In this document: in pieces, positions 24,101 to 35,900 of the stretch
Numbering within the stretch: position 1 is the stretch's first letter
Layout of the letters: every line of letters starts with the position of its first letter
Assembly: GCA_035578905.1 (NCBI GenBank)
Contig: JAQJVL010000309.1
Location: 77,501 to 141,500, forward strand
DNA length: 64,000 nucleotides
From: Stictocephala bisonia
Taxonomy: Eukaryota; Arthropoda; Insecta; Hemiptera; Membracidae
Reading direction: 5' to 3'
Notes under the pieces: model-generated
Seen by the model: only the letters and a program-made list of their open reading frames with translations
The model's database searches: none
Told to the model about the DNA's origin: nothing
Program-made: the position numbers and the translations under genes

Positions 24101-27100
24101 CAGGGTGGCTACTCACCGGGAATTCCGGGAAAACCTGGAATTATGCTTGAATTTTACGGCGCCTTGAAAAAACCTGGAAATATGCTTGAATTTCGGTAAC
24201 CATCGGGAATTCTCGTCGAGCGAGACGAGAGTAATCCGGTGACGTCAGTAAGGTTCGGACTTCATGGCTCCAGTTAAACTCAAGCGATAAGTTCAGGTAA
24301 CCTCGTCAATCTTCGTATGATAAGACACGAGTCGACTCGGCACATTGATATGTTCAAAATAATACACATGGAATAGTTTTACAAAACGGTTGCAACCGAA
24401 ACAGTTTTAACGTCGAAACAGTTGAACGAAGCTGTTGCAGACAATATAATAGCTTCACCCACTGCATTTTGCCGAGACACGCAAATCAATCTAATGTCAA
24501 GCGTCGCCTCTAAGATTTGTTGACATTCTGTTGCAACTTACGCTGCAGCTTAAAGTTGCGACTAAACTTTAGGAGTTTTCGTTTTGTTCTATTGATATCC
24601 GATGACGCTCACTGTTGCTCTCTGTTCTGCAGCTATTTGCAAAATTTTGAAACGTTTTGGTGCCGAATTATTGTTTCAATGAAACTGTTGCGTTCTTTTT
24701 AAATAACGAAAATACATCGACAACAGGCTGGGCGAGGATGGGCTGATGCATTTGTTTTGTTTACATTTACCATTACCGGCAACAACAGGTAGGCAACAAG
24801 AAGAGATAATGTGAATGGTAATTTATCACCAGCGAAGAGCGTGTTTTGTTAATTAAACCTTCCAGTTTATTTATTCAGTTATGATCAATAAAATGCAGAA
24901 TTACTTAAACAATTTATTTGTTACAAAATGCAGACATGAATAATGTCTTAAAAAATGTGTTATAAGATTTTTAAGCAGTATTTTCTTCGAGCAGTTACTA
25001 CAAACAACACGCTCTCCAGATGCATCAATTATCTTTAAAAGATAACGTAGTTGAAGTTAACATTTTTCAGACACAATGTACAGATACCATGGTAATTGGA
25101 AAGGAGGAGTGGAGAGATGGGTAGTTAACAAACGACCGATTCAAATGAACTAGTCCGCTTAGTGAACTAGTTCGTTCATTAATAACTCCAACGTCGCTTG
25201 TAAAAGTCGCGTTCGTGAAAAAGTTGTTACACTCTTGACTCGTTCTTCGTTACATCATTTTTAACTTGCTCATTTAATTAGTTCATTTCAGTGAACGAGT
25301 CGGTCGTCAACTAGTTTTGTAAATCTAAATGAACTAACTATCTTTACCCATCTCTAGAGTAGTGTAGTGTGGTAGGGGTGATGCGATCTTGCACATGCTT
25401 TAAAAGTTTTTGTCTCACTCACTCTGCAGTCTACTAGTCAGCTGTTGTAAAAGTCTTGGTAACTAGAATAAAAGTTGCTGTGGTAAAAGCCATCTATCAT
25501 TCTGAATCAGTCAGCACATAGTTTGTTATTAAGTTACACTACAAATACGGTTCTAATGAAAGTTTTCTACAGATATCGTTCTGCAGAAAATAATATTGTA
25601 ATTTTGGGGTACAGAAAAATAGTTTCTCAACCAGACAATTTTTTCCTGAGCCATATCTTTTGTTTTACGACAATGTTGCACTGTCGCACATTATTCTGCT
25701 TTGGGGGTTTGAGCTTCATAGAGCTATGCAATCTAGTAGTAATGTAGGCCTAGCGCAGGTTTCTGAACATCAAATCTTTCAGCATTTGAGCATTTGTTTT
25801 TAAAGTTCCTAAGTTCTTTGTCTATGACGCTACAGGTACCAATTTTCATCACACTTTGGTTGTCCATGACCTGCTTATTTATCAGCTGTTTTAATATTTG
25901 GAGGCTATTGTTTGTTTAAATTTTATTTTATCCTATAAAATTGTACTACATTATGGTTTTGTTGTTATTAATTTGTTACTGTTGATTCCATATTATAGGA
26001 TTCAGTGATTTTATATTTGAAATAGAAGAAATTAGGTTTTTTAATTGCATTTGTAGGTTTTAGTAAGCTAGTATTGTGTTGCTGAGCTGTTTTAATGTCA
26101 TTTTATCCAAAATATGATACTCTTTCCTTATGTTAGTATAATTAGTTGTGTAATACAGAATTTAGGCTTCAATCAGTGTATAAAATTTACATCTTGATTA
26201 GTGCTGTTTGAAATCCATCCTTATACTGTATAAAGTGGTCTAAAAGGTTACTTTTAGTAGTAGATTATTACAACAATTGCTCAGTACCTTTTTTTTATTT
26301 GAAGTTTTTGATTGTTTTAACAATTAGATATATATCTTTAGATTTGGAATCCATAGGCTATATGACTAACAATGTAAACTGTATTTTCATTAGGGTTCTC
26401 TTTGTCAGTCACATGTTAGATACTTGCTTATGAAATCAACCTCTCGGTTTTAACGTAACCTAATCTGTACAGTATGAGTAGATGAGCAGGTCATCAACAA
26501 AGTACATTTATGGGTAATTGAGGAACAGGTAAGTACGTAAGTGCCATTGTTTTAGTCAAGAAAATTCACTCTGCTAGTTGTAACACTAGTGATGTGGGAA
26601 TTCCACTGGTTAGCCATAGAGTGCAGAATAGTATTTTATGTGTTTTTCTATTCATTGTTAGGTTACCTTTGATCCTTGTTCTTTGAACCGATTTTTGACT
26701 CCATAAATCAAGTTGGATAACACAATGACTGCATCGTCATCATCATCATCATCATCATCAAGGGCTATTTTAACACTATGATTTGGCTTTTATACTAGAT
26801 TTTTGGTGTTTACATTTGGGATATAGCTATCTGAAATAACACACTGGAGACATCTCTGGACCTCTTGTTGGACCAGCAACACTTGGCTGAAAACTATACA
26901 GTACATTTCTTATTGTAATTTAGTTTGTGCAAAACACATGAACATTGTTTTAGACAAGTTAAGTTTCAAAGCACTTTGAACTATAAATGTTGTTTGTTTG
27001 GTTAAAAAAGCTGATTAAAAATAAGAACAAAAAGTGAGATAACAGAATCAGAATCTCTTTATTTCATAAACATCAAGTTTAGAAAAAGTGTCACATTATT

Positions 27101-29466
27101 TGCACATAAAAAAAAAAAATAATAATACAAATCAAATCAGTAAAACAATCAAGTACTTAAAGTCTGGTTACTGTCATAATCTCTAAACAAAAATTCATCA
27201 ATGGTGTAAAATGTTTTGTCAGTGAACCAGTCTTTCAGAATTTTCTTTAGAGTTGTTGGTAGGCTGTTCTTAAGATTTGTTGGTAGGGCGTAAAGAACCT
27301 TGCTCTGGCATAGGATGGTTTTCTTTTAAATAGAGCAAGTCGGTGAGCAGGTAGGTTGAAGTCCTGAGAGTGTCTTGTGCAATGTTGGTGAATGTGGTTA
27401 AATCTTGGTAGATTCTCTTTTACTGCATACATGATTGCTTCAGGTATGTAGATGGAGGGGACTGTAAGTATTCCCCATTCCCTGAATGCCTCTCTGCATG
27501 AGTCTCTTGGCTTCAGTCTAGCCAATATCCTTATAGCACGTTTTTGTAAGATTAACACACTCTGCAGATTTCCTCCTGATGTGCTCCCCCAAACCATTAT
27601 ACCGTATCTTATGTGCGATTCGTAAAGAGCATAATAACCTAGTTTAACTGCTTCTATAGTGGAAATTGTTCTTGTTCTTCGAATCGCATACAAAGCTGAG
27701 CTAAGTTTACTACATAAGTATTCTACATGTGGTCCAAGTCAAACAGTCATCTACAATTACACTAAGATGTTTTGTAGTAGTTACCTGTTGTAGAGTAGGT
27801 AGTGGTGATAGTTCATCCTTTTTATTTCCCAGAATAAGTTGTTTTGTTTTAGTTTCATTAAAAACTAAATCGTCTCTATGACAGTACTCCTGCGCCATGT
27901 TTGCAGATATAAAGCTTTTTATTTCTAGCTGTTCCACAGAACTGTCAGATGTAACCAAAACAGAATCGTCTGCAAACATTATTGTGTAACTGAAGTCTTG
28001 AATATACTTTGGCAGATCAAGGGTGAAGAGAACAAACAACACTGGCCCCAGGACGGAGCCCTGGGGAACACCCCTCTCCATAGGTTTTCTTTCAGATGCA
28101 ACTGTTCTTGATTCTCCATTTATGGTTTCTTTTAATTCCACAAGTTGGCTTCTGTCAGATAAATAGTGCGGAACCACTTTGCTGCAACCCCATGCACTCC
28201 TAAATCCTTTAGCTTTGACAAAATTAAGTTGTGTCCCAGGCAGTCAAAAGCCTTACTCAGATCCAGAAAAATACTCAAAACAGTATTTCCCGTATCTATA
28301 TTGCTTATGATGAATTCAATAAGATCTTCAAGTGGTGTATTTGTAGATCTTCCACCTATAAATCCATGTTGCCTTTTATTTAACATGTCATTTTGAGCTA
28401 GGTGTTCCATAAGTCTTTTGAGGACTATTTTGTCAAATATTTTGGAAATAGTGGGTAGCAATGAAATGGGTCGATAGTTCTGGACTTCTCCTTTGGAATT
28501 TTGTTAAAATAAAAACAAAATTGTGCTGATAAAACAAAAATATGCTAACAGTAATTAAAATAATAACGCTTCTTCTTATATATTGTGATTTTACAATAAC
28601 TTATTTAGTTACGTGCATCCGAGATGTTGATTTATTTACAAGAATGTCATTGGAGAGGGAAATGGATTGATGCGCATGCTCAAACCAGACACCCATCACC
28701 ATGGACTAGGTTCTAACAACAACAATAATGTTGTATGTTAAATTGAATTGACTGAATTACATTCTTACATCCGATTACAAAATTCAATTACTAAAAATTA
28801 CACTTGGCCAATCATAAAGTGATACAATTCTTTTCCTAATATTTTGTTTTCTACTCTTTTATACATTGTATTTTAAAATTGCCTGTTGACTGGTATTAAA
28901 ATTGAAACTTTATAGTCAACAAAACAAAAAAAGCCTGGCTTATAATTTTATTGTTCTAATTATGATAAATTCTTTCATACAGGTTTTATCCTTTAGAGAT
29001 AATTTTTGAAATCACTATCTTTTATGGTGATTTTTAGTTATTTGAAACTTTTGTCAATGCCACATCTGGAAACTGTTTATATGTTTGCAAATAAAATCAT
29101 ATTGAAGCATTAGTTGTGTCATAAATGACATAAAATGTCTATTTAAATTTAATTTTTCTATATTAAGTAGAAATTTCATTCATCGTATTAAATTAATTAA
29201 TATTAGACTTAAGCTTAACCTTTTGTTTTAGGTATGCTAAGTCAGTTGGAGCTACACATTATCATACTTCAGCAAAACTAAATAAAGGTATTGAGGAAAT
29301 GTTTTTAGAATTAAGTCAACAAATGATAGAAAGAGCCCAAGAAAGTGATTTACAAAAAGCCAGCATACTGGGGAGATCTAGCAGCATGCGAAGAAACGTT
29401 GTTGTCGTAGAAGATGAAGCTATGACCCAGCCTGAAGCTAAATCAAGCTGTTGTGGTACTACTTGA
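14987..29466 (+). CDS. Rab21: Rab21 small GTPase (four coding exons)
   Basis: Rab21 is an early-endosome GTPase that regulates integrin and other cargo trafficking. The exons (14987-15133, 20570-20737, 22684-22802, 29232-29466) splice in frame into 222 residues, close to the roughly 225 of vertebrate Rab21. Visible motifs: P-loop GEGCVGKT (22-29), switch I with TT at 46-47, DTAGQE (70-75), NKID (128-131), SAK (158-160) and a C-terminal double cysteine, SSCCGTT, for geranylgeranylation. The P-loop Gly-Glu-Gly-Cys and the [10 protein letters not shown] stretch after switch II are characteristic of Rab21 and separate it from Rab5 and Rab22. All introns have GT-AG ends. The start is the first ATG in this frame, in context AAAAAATGG. 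Possible polyadenylation signals AATAAA lie at 29522 and 29603. Nothing in the coding sequence looks damaged. Confidence 0.97.
15134..15965 (+). other. Rab21 intron 1, proximal part
   Basis: No coding or repeat feature recognised before the piggyBac-type MITE at 15966. Confidence 0.5.
15966..16847. mobile_element. piggyBac-type MITE in Rab21 intron 1
   Basis: The left end is TTAACCCTAGAAGTG (15966) and the right end is its exact complement, finishing in TTAA at 16847. TTAA at both ends is the piggyBac target. Near the left end lies the palindrome-like CACTTATATAGTG. The first 12 bases, TTAACCCTAGAA, are shared with the complete piggyBac at 58179-60744, so it may belong to a related family. 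No transposase is seen in its 882 bp. Confidence 0.8.
16848..20082 (+). other. Rab21 intron 1, middle part
   Basis: No coding feature. A GC-richer patch near 17250-17340 and 17640-17720 may be old repeat sequence of unknown type. Confidence 0.4.
20083..20490. repeat. C-rich minisatellite in Rab21 intron 1
   Basis: Degenerate units of about 30-40 bp with CACCCACTCATACA and GTACAGTGGTATTGACC occur at about 20090-20275 and again at 20325-20490, separated by about 50 bp of ordinary sequence. Preceded by a GTA microsatellite at 20073-20090. Same family as at 3435, 56735 and 63268. Confidence 0.75.
20570..20737 (+). CDS. Rab21: Rab21 coding exon 2
   Basis: 56 codons, residues 50-105. It begins with [10 protein letters not shown], carries the DTAGQE switch II motif and the [10 protein letters not shown] signature, and ends DSFQK. 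Acceptor TTTTTAG at 20569, donor GTAAGT at 20738, phase 0 at both ends. Confidence 0.96.
20738..22683 (+). other. Rab21 intron 2
   Basis: No gene is seen. The stretch 21666-22570 differs in texture from its surroundings (A-rich, with GGGCCCTTCAAGGGTGGGTG near 21704 and GC-rich patches at 22245 and 22535), suggesting an unclassified repeat. A 14-A run lies near 22326. Confidence 0.45.
22684..22802 (+). CDS. Rab21: Rab21 coding exon 3
   Basis: Residues 106-144 plus two bases of codon 145. It carries the NKID guanine-binding motif. Acceptor TTTCAG at 22683, donor GTGAGT at 22803. The split codon GA/G is completed by exon 4. Confidence 0.95.
22803..24100 (+). other. Rab21 intron 3, proximal part
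   Basis: No gene seen. A poly-A run with few interruptions at about 23054-23090 may be the tail of a decayed retroposon. Confidence 0.4.
24101..24216. repeat. TE terminus with CCTGGAA tandem units
   Basis: Begins CAGGGTGGCTACTCACC and continues with two units of AAAACCTGGAATTATGCTTGAA (20-base core AACCTGGAATTATGCTTGAA), spaced about 45 bp. Ends of this kind are found on many DNA transposons. No matching opposite end was found. Confidence 0.45.
25113..25355. mobile_element. Short hAT-like MITE
   Basis: The ends AGAGATGGGTA (25113) and TACCCATCTCT (to 25355) are inverted copies, and TTCATTT/AAATGAA and GTTCAT/ATGAAC motifs recur inside both arms (GAACTAGTTCGTTCATT on the left, CTCATTTAATTAGTTCATTT on the right). 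This arrangement is common in hAT-derived MITEs. The flanking bases do not give a clean 8-bp duplication, so the assignment is tentative. Confidence 0.6.
25356..27035 (+). other. Rab21 intron 3, middle part
   Basis: AT-rich, no gene seen. A perfect CAT/ATC trinucleotide microsatellite lies at about 26730-26760. Confidence 0.5.
27036..28505 (-). mobile_element. 5'-truncated Jockey-like LINE in Rab21 intron 3
   Basis: On the - strand the element enters within the reverse transcriptase, runs through it to a stop at 27247, and ends with a 3'UTR that finishes GAGATTCTGATTCTG near 27048, with AATAAA just before. The first 5' part (endonuclease and ORF1) is absent, as expected of a truncated retrotransposition. 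Its orientation is opposite to Rab21. Confidence 0.85.
27247..28505 (-). pseudogene. LINE reverse transcriptase fragment with two frameshifts
   Basis: Three successive frames together make a LINE reverse transcriptase: 28505-about 28165 ([20 protein letters not shown], then [15 protein letters not shown]), about 28170-27735 ([13 protein letters not shown], catalytic FADD) and 27733-27247 (C-terminal [19 protein letters not shown] and QKRAIRIL). The order of motifs matches Jockey/CR1-group LINEs. Frame changes near 28170 and 27733 mean no functional protein. The C-terminal end appears complete. Confidence 0.88.
28506..29231 (+). other. Rab21 intron 3, distal part
   Basis: AT-rich, no gene or repeat recognised; ends in the acceptor TTGTTTTAG at 29231. 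Confidence 0.5.
29232..29466 (+). CDS. Rab21: Rab21 coding exon 4 (C-terminus)
   Basis: Completes codon 145 and runs to TGA at 29464. It holds SAK, the amphipathic end of the G domain, the hypervariable tail and the prenylated double cysteine at 218-219. Confidence 0.95.
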
Positions 29467-30503
29467 AATTATTCCTGAAAAAGGATCATATTTTATTTGA
29501 AGCTTAATGTTTTATTGTGATAATAAATTATTATAACATTATTAATTAAAGTAATTTTTAGTGTTCAATATTAGCTTCAAAATACATTTTTTACAACTTA
29601 TAAATAAATAAGACAACTTTAAAATGTAAGATAGCGTATAAAGTAAATCAATACTAAGATTTGTTATATGAAAATGACCAGGGTTTATTTTCTGTTATGT
29701 TTAAACATTGTATTTTTTTTGTTTTGTACATGTATTTTAAAGAGGGGTTGATGCCTTTTCAAGCGCTGGTAGCTTCAGTTTATTACCATGATTATATTCT
29801 GCATAGTTATTTGTTTATTTTCTAACCATACTTTTGCTTATAATATTAATGTATTAAATTTGTAAATATAAACAACTATTTATTAAAGTAATCTGAATTG
29901 TTTGGTTTTTAGCCCAGAAAATTGAATTATTTTGTTAAATAAATGAATTTAACTATTAATAATTAAGTTCTTTTTTTACAAGTGATTAAATTGGCGAAGT
30001 ATCCCAGCTTCAAATCTCATAATACAACCTGATATTGTTGCCCAAGTCTAGTTTGGTGTAATGACACGGATGTTGAAAGTTTTGAACCTTCAAGTCTTTA
30101 TGCTATAAATAGTATGCTATTAAAACAAACTACCAAATTAAAAAAAGGAGGAGGAATGAAAAATAAAAATTAGACGAGAAATTTTAAAGTAACAAGTACT
30201 AGTATCTTAGTGTTTGAATATGAATCTCCTGCCACAGAACTAAATACAGGTTTCATAATCATTTAAGACTTGCTTCTCCGATGAAAGAAAACCAGCTAAT
30301 CCCTCTGAAGACAACGCAATGGGCAATCATTAACCATGTGATCCAAAGTTTGCATTTTCACTCTGCAATTACATTATGTCCCTGATCATTTGGCATTCCC
30401 CACTTGTATTTCCAGTAGTTGCATCTTCCCACACCTGTGCAAAATTGACAACACAGTCCATTCCTTACAAAGAATGTTCATTCCAATGATGACGATCATA
30501 GAT
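29467..30503 (+). other. Rab21 3'UTR and flank
   Basis: No gene is seen. AATAAA hexamers at 29522 and 29603 are candidate polyadenylation signals, but such hexamers are frequent in this AT-rich DNA. Confidence 0.4.
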
Positions 30504-30829
30504 TTAACCTAAGGAGTGTTGGTCATAATTTTGTGTAGTGTCGCCAAATTTTCAGTGATTTGTAATACTTTTTTTAAAAATTCGCTGTATATTTATTATT
30601 AGCATTAGAAAGATGAAACTTGTATCATTTTTATTAGTAATAAATTAATTTTAATTATTGGTAATAGAAATATTTTTAAAAAGTTTTTAAATATAATGTT
30701 ATTTATAAAGTTTTTATAAAAATAAATTTTATAGGTAGATTGACGGTCATTTATGTATATAAAATTATGATATTAGAAAAAAACTGAGATATACAAGTTG
30801 TGCAGAATTTCATTCTGAACAAAAAACAT

Positions 30830-32112
30830 ATAACCCTTTTCAGTAGGAACAGTGTTTTAAGGTTTGTCCTCACCAGTCGGATATGCCACTATTGTGGCTC
30901 GACATGGTTCCGTGGCAACTCGATCATCAAACTTACCACTTTGTCCCGCGAGGTCGGAGTGGCCACTTTCGTGGCAATGGCCGCTTCGCCGTCAGCTCGG
31001 CATACAAACTCCCGCTGTGCATTGCCATGTCGGAAGCTTTTATTGCGTATCTATTACATTTAGAGTCACCCAAAGTTTTTATTTAATTTAAAAACCAAAT
31101 ATAGATATAAAAACTTTATAAAAAATTATTTAACATCTCTAATACATAATGGTTCAATATTTTACTTTATTTGTATTAGTTCAATTACAATGTTCATGAA
31201 AAATAACACTGAAAATGCAACAAATAATGCATCGAAAAATACATACTTTTTAAATGTTATTTTTTAGGGGAAAAATGTTCAAACGGCAATTTTAAAACTT
31301 TTATAACATCTTAATATATGTAATTTGCTAATTGTTTACTTAAATTTGTATTTCTATTATAATAAAATACTGTATTATGAAAAAATACATTGATAATGCA
31401 ACAAATAATACATTGAAAAATACATACTGTTTTAATGTTATTTTTTAGGAAAAATAATGTTCAAACGGCAACTTTAAAATTTTATTATTTTATATTATTT
31501 ACACTGGTACAATAATAAAATAAAGAATTGTATTGTATAAAATAAAGTACAGTGTTAGTTAAATGATAAACAAATAGGAAACTGATACTTACAAATATAT
31601 ACAATCACTACAATAATATTTATATACACACACACTTCACAAATATTTACAATAATCACTCAAAACAAACATAAAACATATGCAGAGTAACAAGAAGCAG
31701 CAAGGTGAAATGGCGCGAATGTTGACCTTGTGAAATGACGTATTTTAAAAGCATAGACGAAATATTAAAAAGCGATCAATGTTGCCAGCTGATTGAAACT
31801 AGTTACGAAATATACCTATGTTTTCATAGTAACCAAACAACTGTTTAAAAAAAAACATAAAAATAAATATATTGAACTGCCACGAAAGTGGCTCAACCTA
31901 CCGCATAGGGAAATCACTGGATGCCACGAAAGGGGCCGATCCGAGCTCACGGACAAACCAATCACAAACTACTCCGATCTGACTACGACAATGGCGCCGG
32001 CCACGATAGTGGCATACCCGACCAGAGAAGACAAAGCTTCTATAATCAGTCCGAGTGGGTACAGAAACCATATGTTGCCACTTTTGTGGCATATCCGACT
32101 GCAAAGGGTTAA
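30830..32112. mobile_element. Nested piggyBac-type element with GCCACNNNNGTGGC sites
   Basis: The right end, inverted, reads TTAACCCTTTGCAGTCGG, and the left reads ATAACCCTTTTCAGTAGG. The 14-bp palindromic motif GCCAC-4N-GTGGC occurs near the left end at 30885 and 30962, and near the right end at 31879, 32000 and 32077, plus a one-mismatch copy at 31923. The sequence CAGTCGGATATGCCAC is shared by both sides. The body is AT-rich and non-coding. Confidence 0.75.
31197..31484. repeat. Direct duplication inside the nested element
   Basis: About 105 bp starting near AATACACTGAAAATGCAACA (31205) recurs with an offset of 181 bp, including TACATACT, ATGTTATTTTTTAGG and GTTCAAACGGCAA in both copies. 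Confidence 0.8.
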
Positions 32113-32960
32113 TTATATAGGCAAACATTTATACAACATATATTTATGAAGTAAAAATAAATATGTTGCCTAGCAACGAATATGCCAACTTTAGCATGCA
32201 TAATTATAATGTTTATAAACCATGCTTTACCTTGAATAAATAATCCTGAAATGACTGGAACTGGATCATATTGGTGCAGGCCTAATTGTTTATGAATCTA
32301 GGAAGTTATGGACACTTTTATAACACTAAAAAAATATATATACACTATTTACATGGCCCAACAACAATGTTTACTCAGAGTCATTATCTTGGTGTGGTCT
32401 CTTGACACCCTTCAATGTCCTCTTATAATGCTTCAATTGTGTACAAACTATTATACACAAACACTAAAAAGTCACACAAAGCATAACACAACACATCAAA
32501 AAACATAAACAACTACCGCTTGGTATGGCGATCGAGACTGGCGAGTTGATTGACAGATGACGACGGAAGAAGTAAACAAAGAATTATTTCTGCCACCGTG
32601 CCTCATCTGACAGTCATAGAGCAAAACCCAAGACATGTAAACAAACACTGATTCACGGCCTTTCAAATGATATATATTTGAGACAACTTTGACTTTTTTT
32701 CCCGACTGTGAGTGACATTAATCGAGTGAGCGCACATCGCCTCAAATTGAGGCGGTAACAGTTTATGAAAATACCGATCGCCTCAATTTGAGGCGATCAA
32801 CACTCCTTGGGTTAAGTTGCCCTGCTCGTTTTGGGATATCTTGCAAAATGGGGAGATTTGGAACTTTTTAAACTCTGAGAAATGCCTCTTTGCGTCTTAA
32901 CCCTCCCGATGTTAGTTGTCGGTTATGCAACAGCATTATGCGTTTTATGGATGTTAGTTG

Positions 32961-35900
32961 CAGGCCTTCCACTTGTCCTACTTTTCCTACTTTTCCTACT
33001 TTTTCAAAAAATGTCCTACTTTGTCCTACTTTTTCAGCAATGTCCTACTTTTCCTACTTTTTTTGAAATTTCAGGAATAATCCACTATTTTACCCCAAAA
33101 ATACAGATTTGCTTGGAATTTTTAGCCTGTTTTTTAAAAATAAATTAAATATTACATATACACTATAATTCGGAGGCTTCAAAGTAAAGCCATGGTAAAA
33201 CCATGCAATTTGGATGATGGGTTTTAGGATTTATAGTGTGATGTGTGGAATTTTGTATCTATTTTGCTCTTTGTGCGTTCCCGACGATGTGTTTTTTTGT
33301 ATGTGGGACTGTGTTAAGGATTCTGAACCTACCCGACCCTAAAGGTAAGCCTTTTTCTTCTAAAATACTCACTATGTACCGTATGTAAGACCAAGGATCA
33401 TTTTATTTTTTATATTAATAGGCAGTTTTAAAAAGATTTATTGTATTTGTAAAATAAGAAGTGGGTGGATGGAGGGCGTTTAGGCTTCTAAGGTGGGTTG
33501 GAAGCCTGCTCATCAGATAGGATTTAATTGACAAGAGCTGCTTGTGAATTAATTCCTGTCTGATGAACTTACACCAATAAAAGGCTAATAAAATAATTGT
33601 ATTCTGTGTAAAAATCCTTCTCAACTAAACGGTTTACATACATTTTTGCAATTTATAAGTAGCAAAGCTACCTTTCAAATCTTGGCATTTTATAACTTGA
33701 TGTGTTTTATATATATTAGCCTTATATTGTGTTTTATATATATATTAGCCTTATAGTGTATTTTATATATATATATTATTATTTTCAATGGTTTTATGCT
33801 TATTTTCTAATGTGTTTAATTTGTTTCAGGCAGTAAGATGATGGAATAGTTTATAGTACAAAAAATGCCACGGGAAACACATTTCAAAGAAGACTGGCTT
33901 TTGAGCCAAGATTCTAACAAGCATCTTATGTCTTTGTGGTGCAAGAAAGGCAAAAATGACTTTGAAGTGCATTGCAAGATATGTAATCATTATTTTTCCT
34001 GTGCAAATAGAGGCAAAGACCAACTAATTAAGCACAGTGAAACTAAAAAACATTATTCAAAAGCGAATGTTGCATTCTCTGCTCGGCAAACTGTTTTCAC
34101 AGTGACAGAAAGCGGTAGTGTCGCAACAACATCAGTGCTAAAGGAAAGTGCGGTTACTTTGGAGGATCCTATTCGTGCGGAGTTAATATGGGCTTTCAAG
34201 CTAGCCCAATCAAACTTTTCTTTTGCTTCTTGTGATGGTCTTCATGAAGTGTTTACATTAATGTTTGGTGAAAGTGCCAAGAACTTTAACATGGACAAAA
34301 CCAAAGCTTCATATTTGATTTCCTTTGGATTGGGTCCTTTCTTAGTTAAAGAACTAACCAGGGATATTAGAGAGTCAAACAACTTTTATACTTTGTGCCT
34401 CGATGAGACGACTACAACTCAAGTTAAAAAACAACTTGACCTCTACGTAAGGTATTGGTCACCACAGCAGGTAGCAGAACCAGTCCAATGTCGGTATTTA
34501 ACTTCGATATTTTTGGGCCATGCTGAAGCAGAAACCATGTTTGATGCAATCATCAAATCATCTGAAATTGAAGGTGTCTCAATTTCAAAAGCTATTATGG
34601 TGTCAATGGATGGTCCTAATGTGAACAAGTCCCTTTTTACCAAACTTAACTCACAGGTTAAATCTTTAGGTTCCCCAGGTCTAGTGGACATTGGACCTTG
34701 TTCTCTCCACAAAGTCCACAATGCTTTTGGAAGTGGACTTCGTGACCATCCATTTTCACTGATAGATGAATTTGCAACTGACATCTTCAAATTTTTCAAA
34801 CTGTCTGCTGCAAGAAGAGAAGATTACAAGAAAAGTCAAGAGCTAATGCAAGTAGAAGAACATTTTTTTTGTCAGTATGTAAATAGCAGATGGTTGAGTA
34901 TTGGTCCAGTCTTGAAAAGACTTATCGAACAGCATGAGGCACTGAAACATTATTTTTTCAAGTTTTTGCCACAAAACCAAAGTTCAAAGAGTCTCGACAA
35001 GAATTATAAGTACCAAAGAATCTGCTCTGCTTTGAAGAATAACATTCTTCTTCCTCTAATGCAGTTTTTGCTTCATATCAGTGCTGTATTTTCTAAGTTT
35101 CTGACAATGTTTCAATCTGAACAACCATTGGTTCATGTACTGTATGATGAAATGAACCATTTAATGAAGACTCTTTTGAGAAAATTTATCAAAGCTGAAG
35201 AAATTGAAAAACACAAAAACAACATCAGTCACATAGAGGTAAAAAAATCAAACTTGCTTGAGTTTAAAGACTTAGAAGTTGGAAGTGAAGCTAAAAAAAC
35301 TCTACTTTCATTAAAGATCCTTGACAAAGAAAAGTCTGAGTTTTACCAAGCTATAAGTTCTTTTTTTATTACTGTGACCAACAAGCTAATGAAAGATCTG
35401 CCCATCGACAACAAAATACTGAAAAATATGCAGTGCCTGCATGGGTTGGCAAGAAAAGAAGAAAAAAGCTATGACATGTTCAAACGGATAATCACCCAAG
35501 TACCACATGGTCTGACAGAGGAAAAAATTGATAGACTTAAAGAGGAATGGTTAGGATACCAATCAGATTTGGATGTAGCAGAAGATTGGTATATCCAATC
35601 GAAGACACAGACTGAGGTCAAGTACATGAGGGTGGATTCCTACTGGAATAAAGTTTTTCAACTAAAGACATCAACTGGTAAACCCAGATATCCTCAGCTA
35701 GCTAGTTATTTGCCCTCACTTCTAACACTAGCACATGGAAATGCAGATGTTGAGAGAGGGTTTTCTATGAACAATAATATTGTGACCAATGAAAGGAAGG
35801 CACTCAATGAGCATACCATAATTGGCTTGAGAGTTGTAAAAGATTTTGTAAGAGTCAATGGCAAAGTAGAAAATATTAAAATAACAAAGAGAATGGTAGA

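Larger units (their letters stand above)
30504..32815. mobile_element. piggyBac-type element containing a second one
   Basis: The left end is TTAACCTAAGGAGTGTTG (30504) and the inverted right end TTAACCCAAGGAGTGTTG (to 32815): one mismatch in 18, with TTAA at both outer ends. Near the right end lie two strong palindromes, CGCCTCAAATTGAGGCG (32738-32754) and a 23-bp one at 32776-32798 with GATCGCCTCAA arms. The left end lacks a matching palindrome. A second piggyBac-type element fills 30830-32112. A - strand stretch near 32455-32384, rich in basic residues and with two cysteine pairs before them, may be a decayed C-terminus of its transposase, but it has stops close upstream. Confidence 0.75.

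Noticed and set aside
27013..28525. Target duplication flanking the truncated LINE
   Set aside because: TTAAAAATAAGAACAAAAAG and TTAAAATAAAAACAAAATTG look alike, but both are low-complexity A-rich text, so the match is not convincing.
31793..32149. 118-residue frame on the + strand
   Set aside because: It runs across the end of a piggyBac-type element and its palindromic sites; the protein has no recognisable domain.
34443..34799. Antisense frame within the hAT transposase
   Set aside because: Shadow of the real + strand gene.
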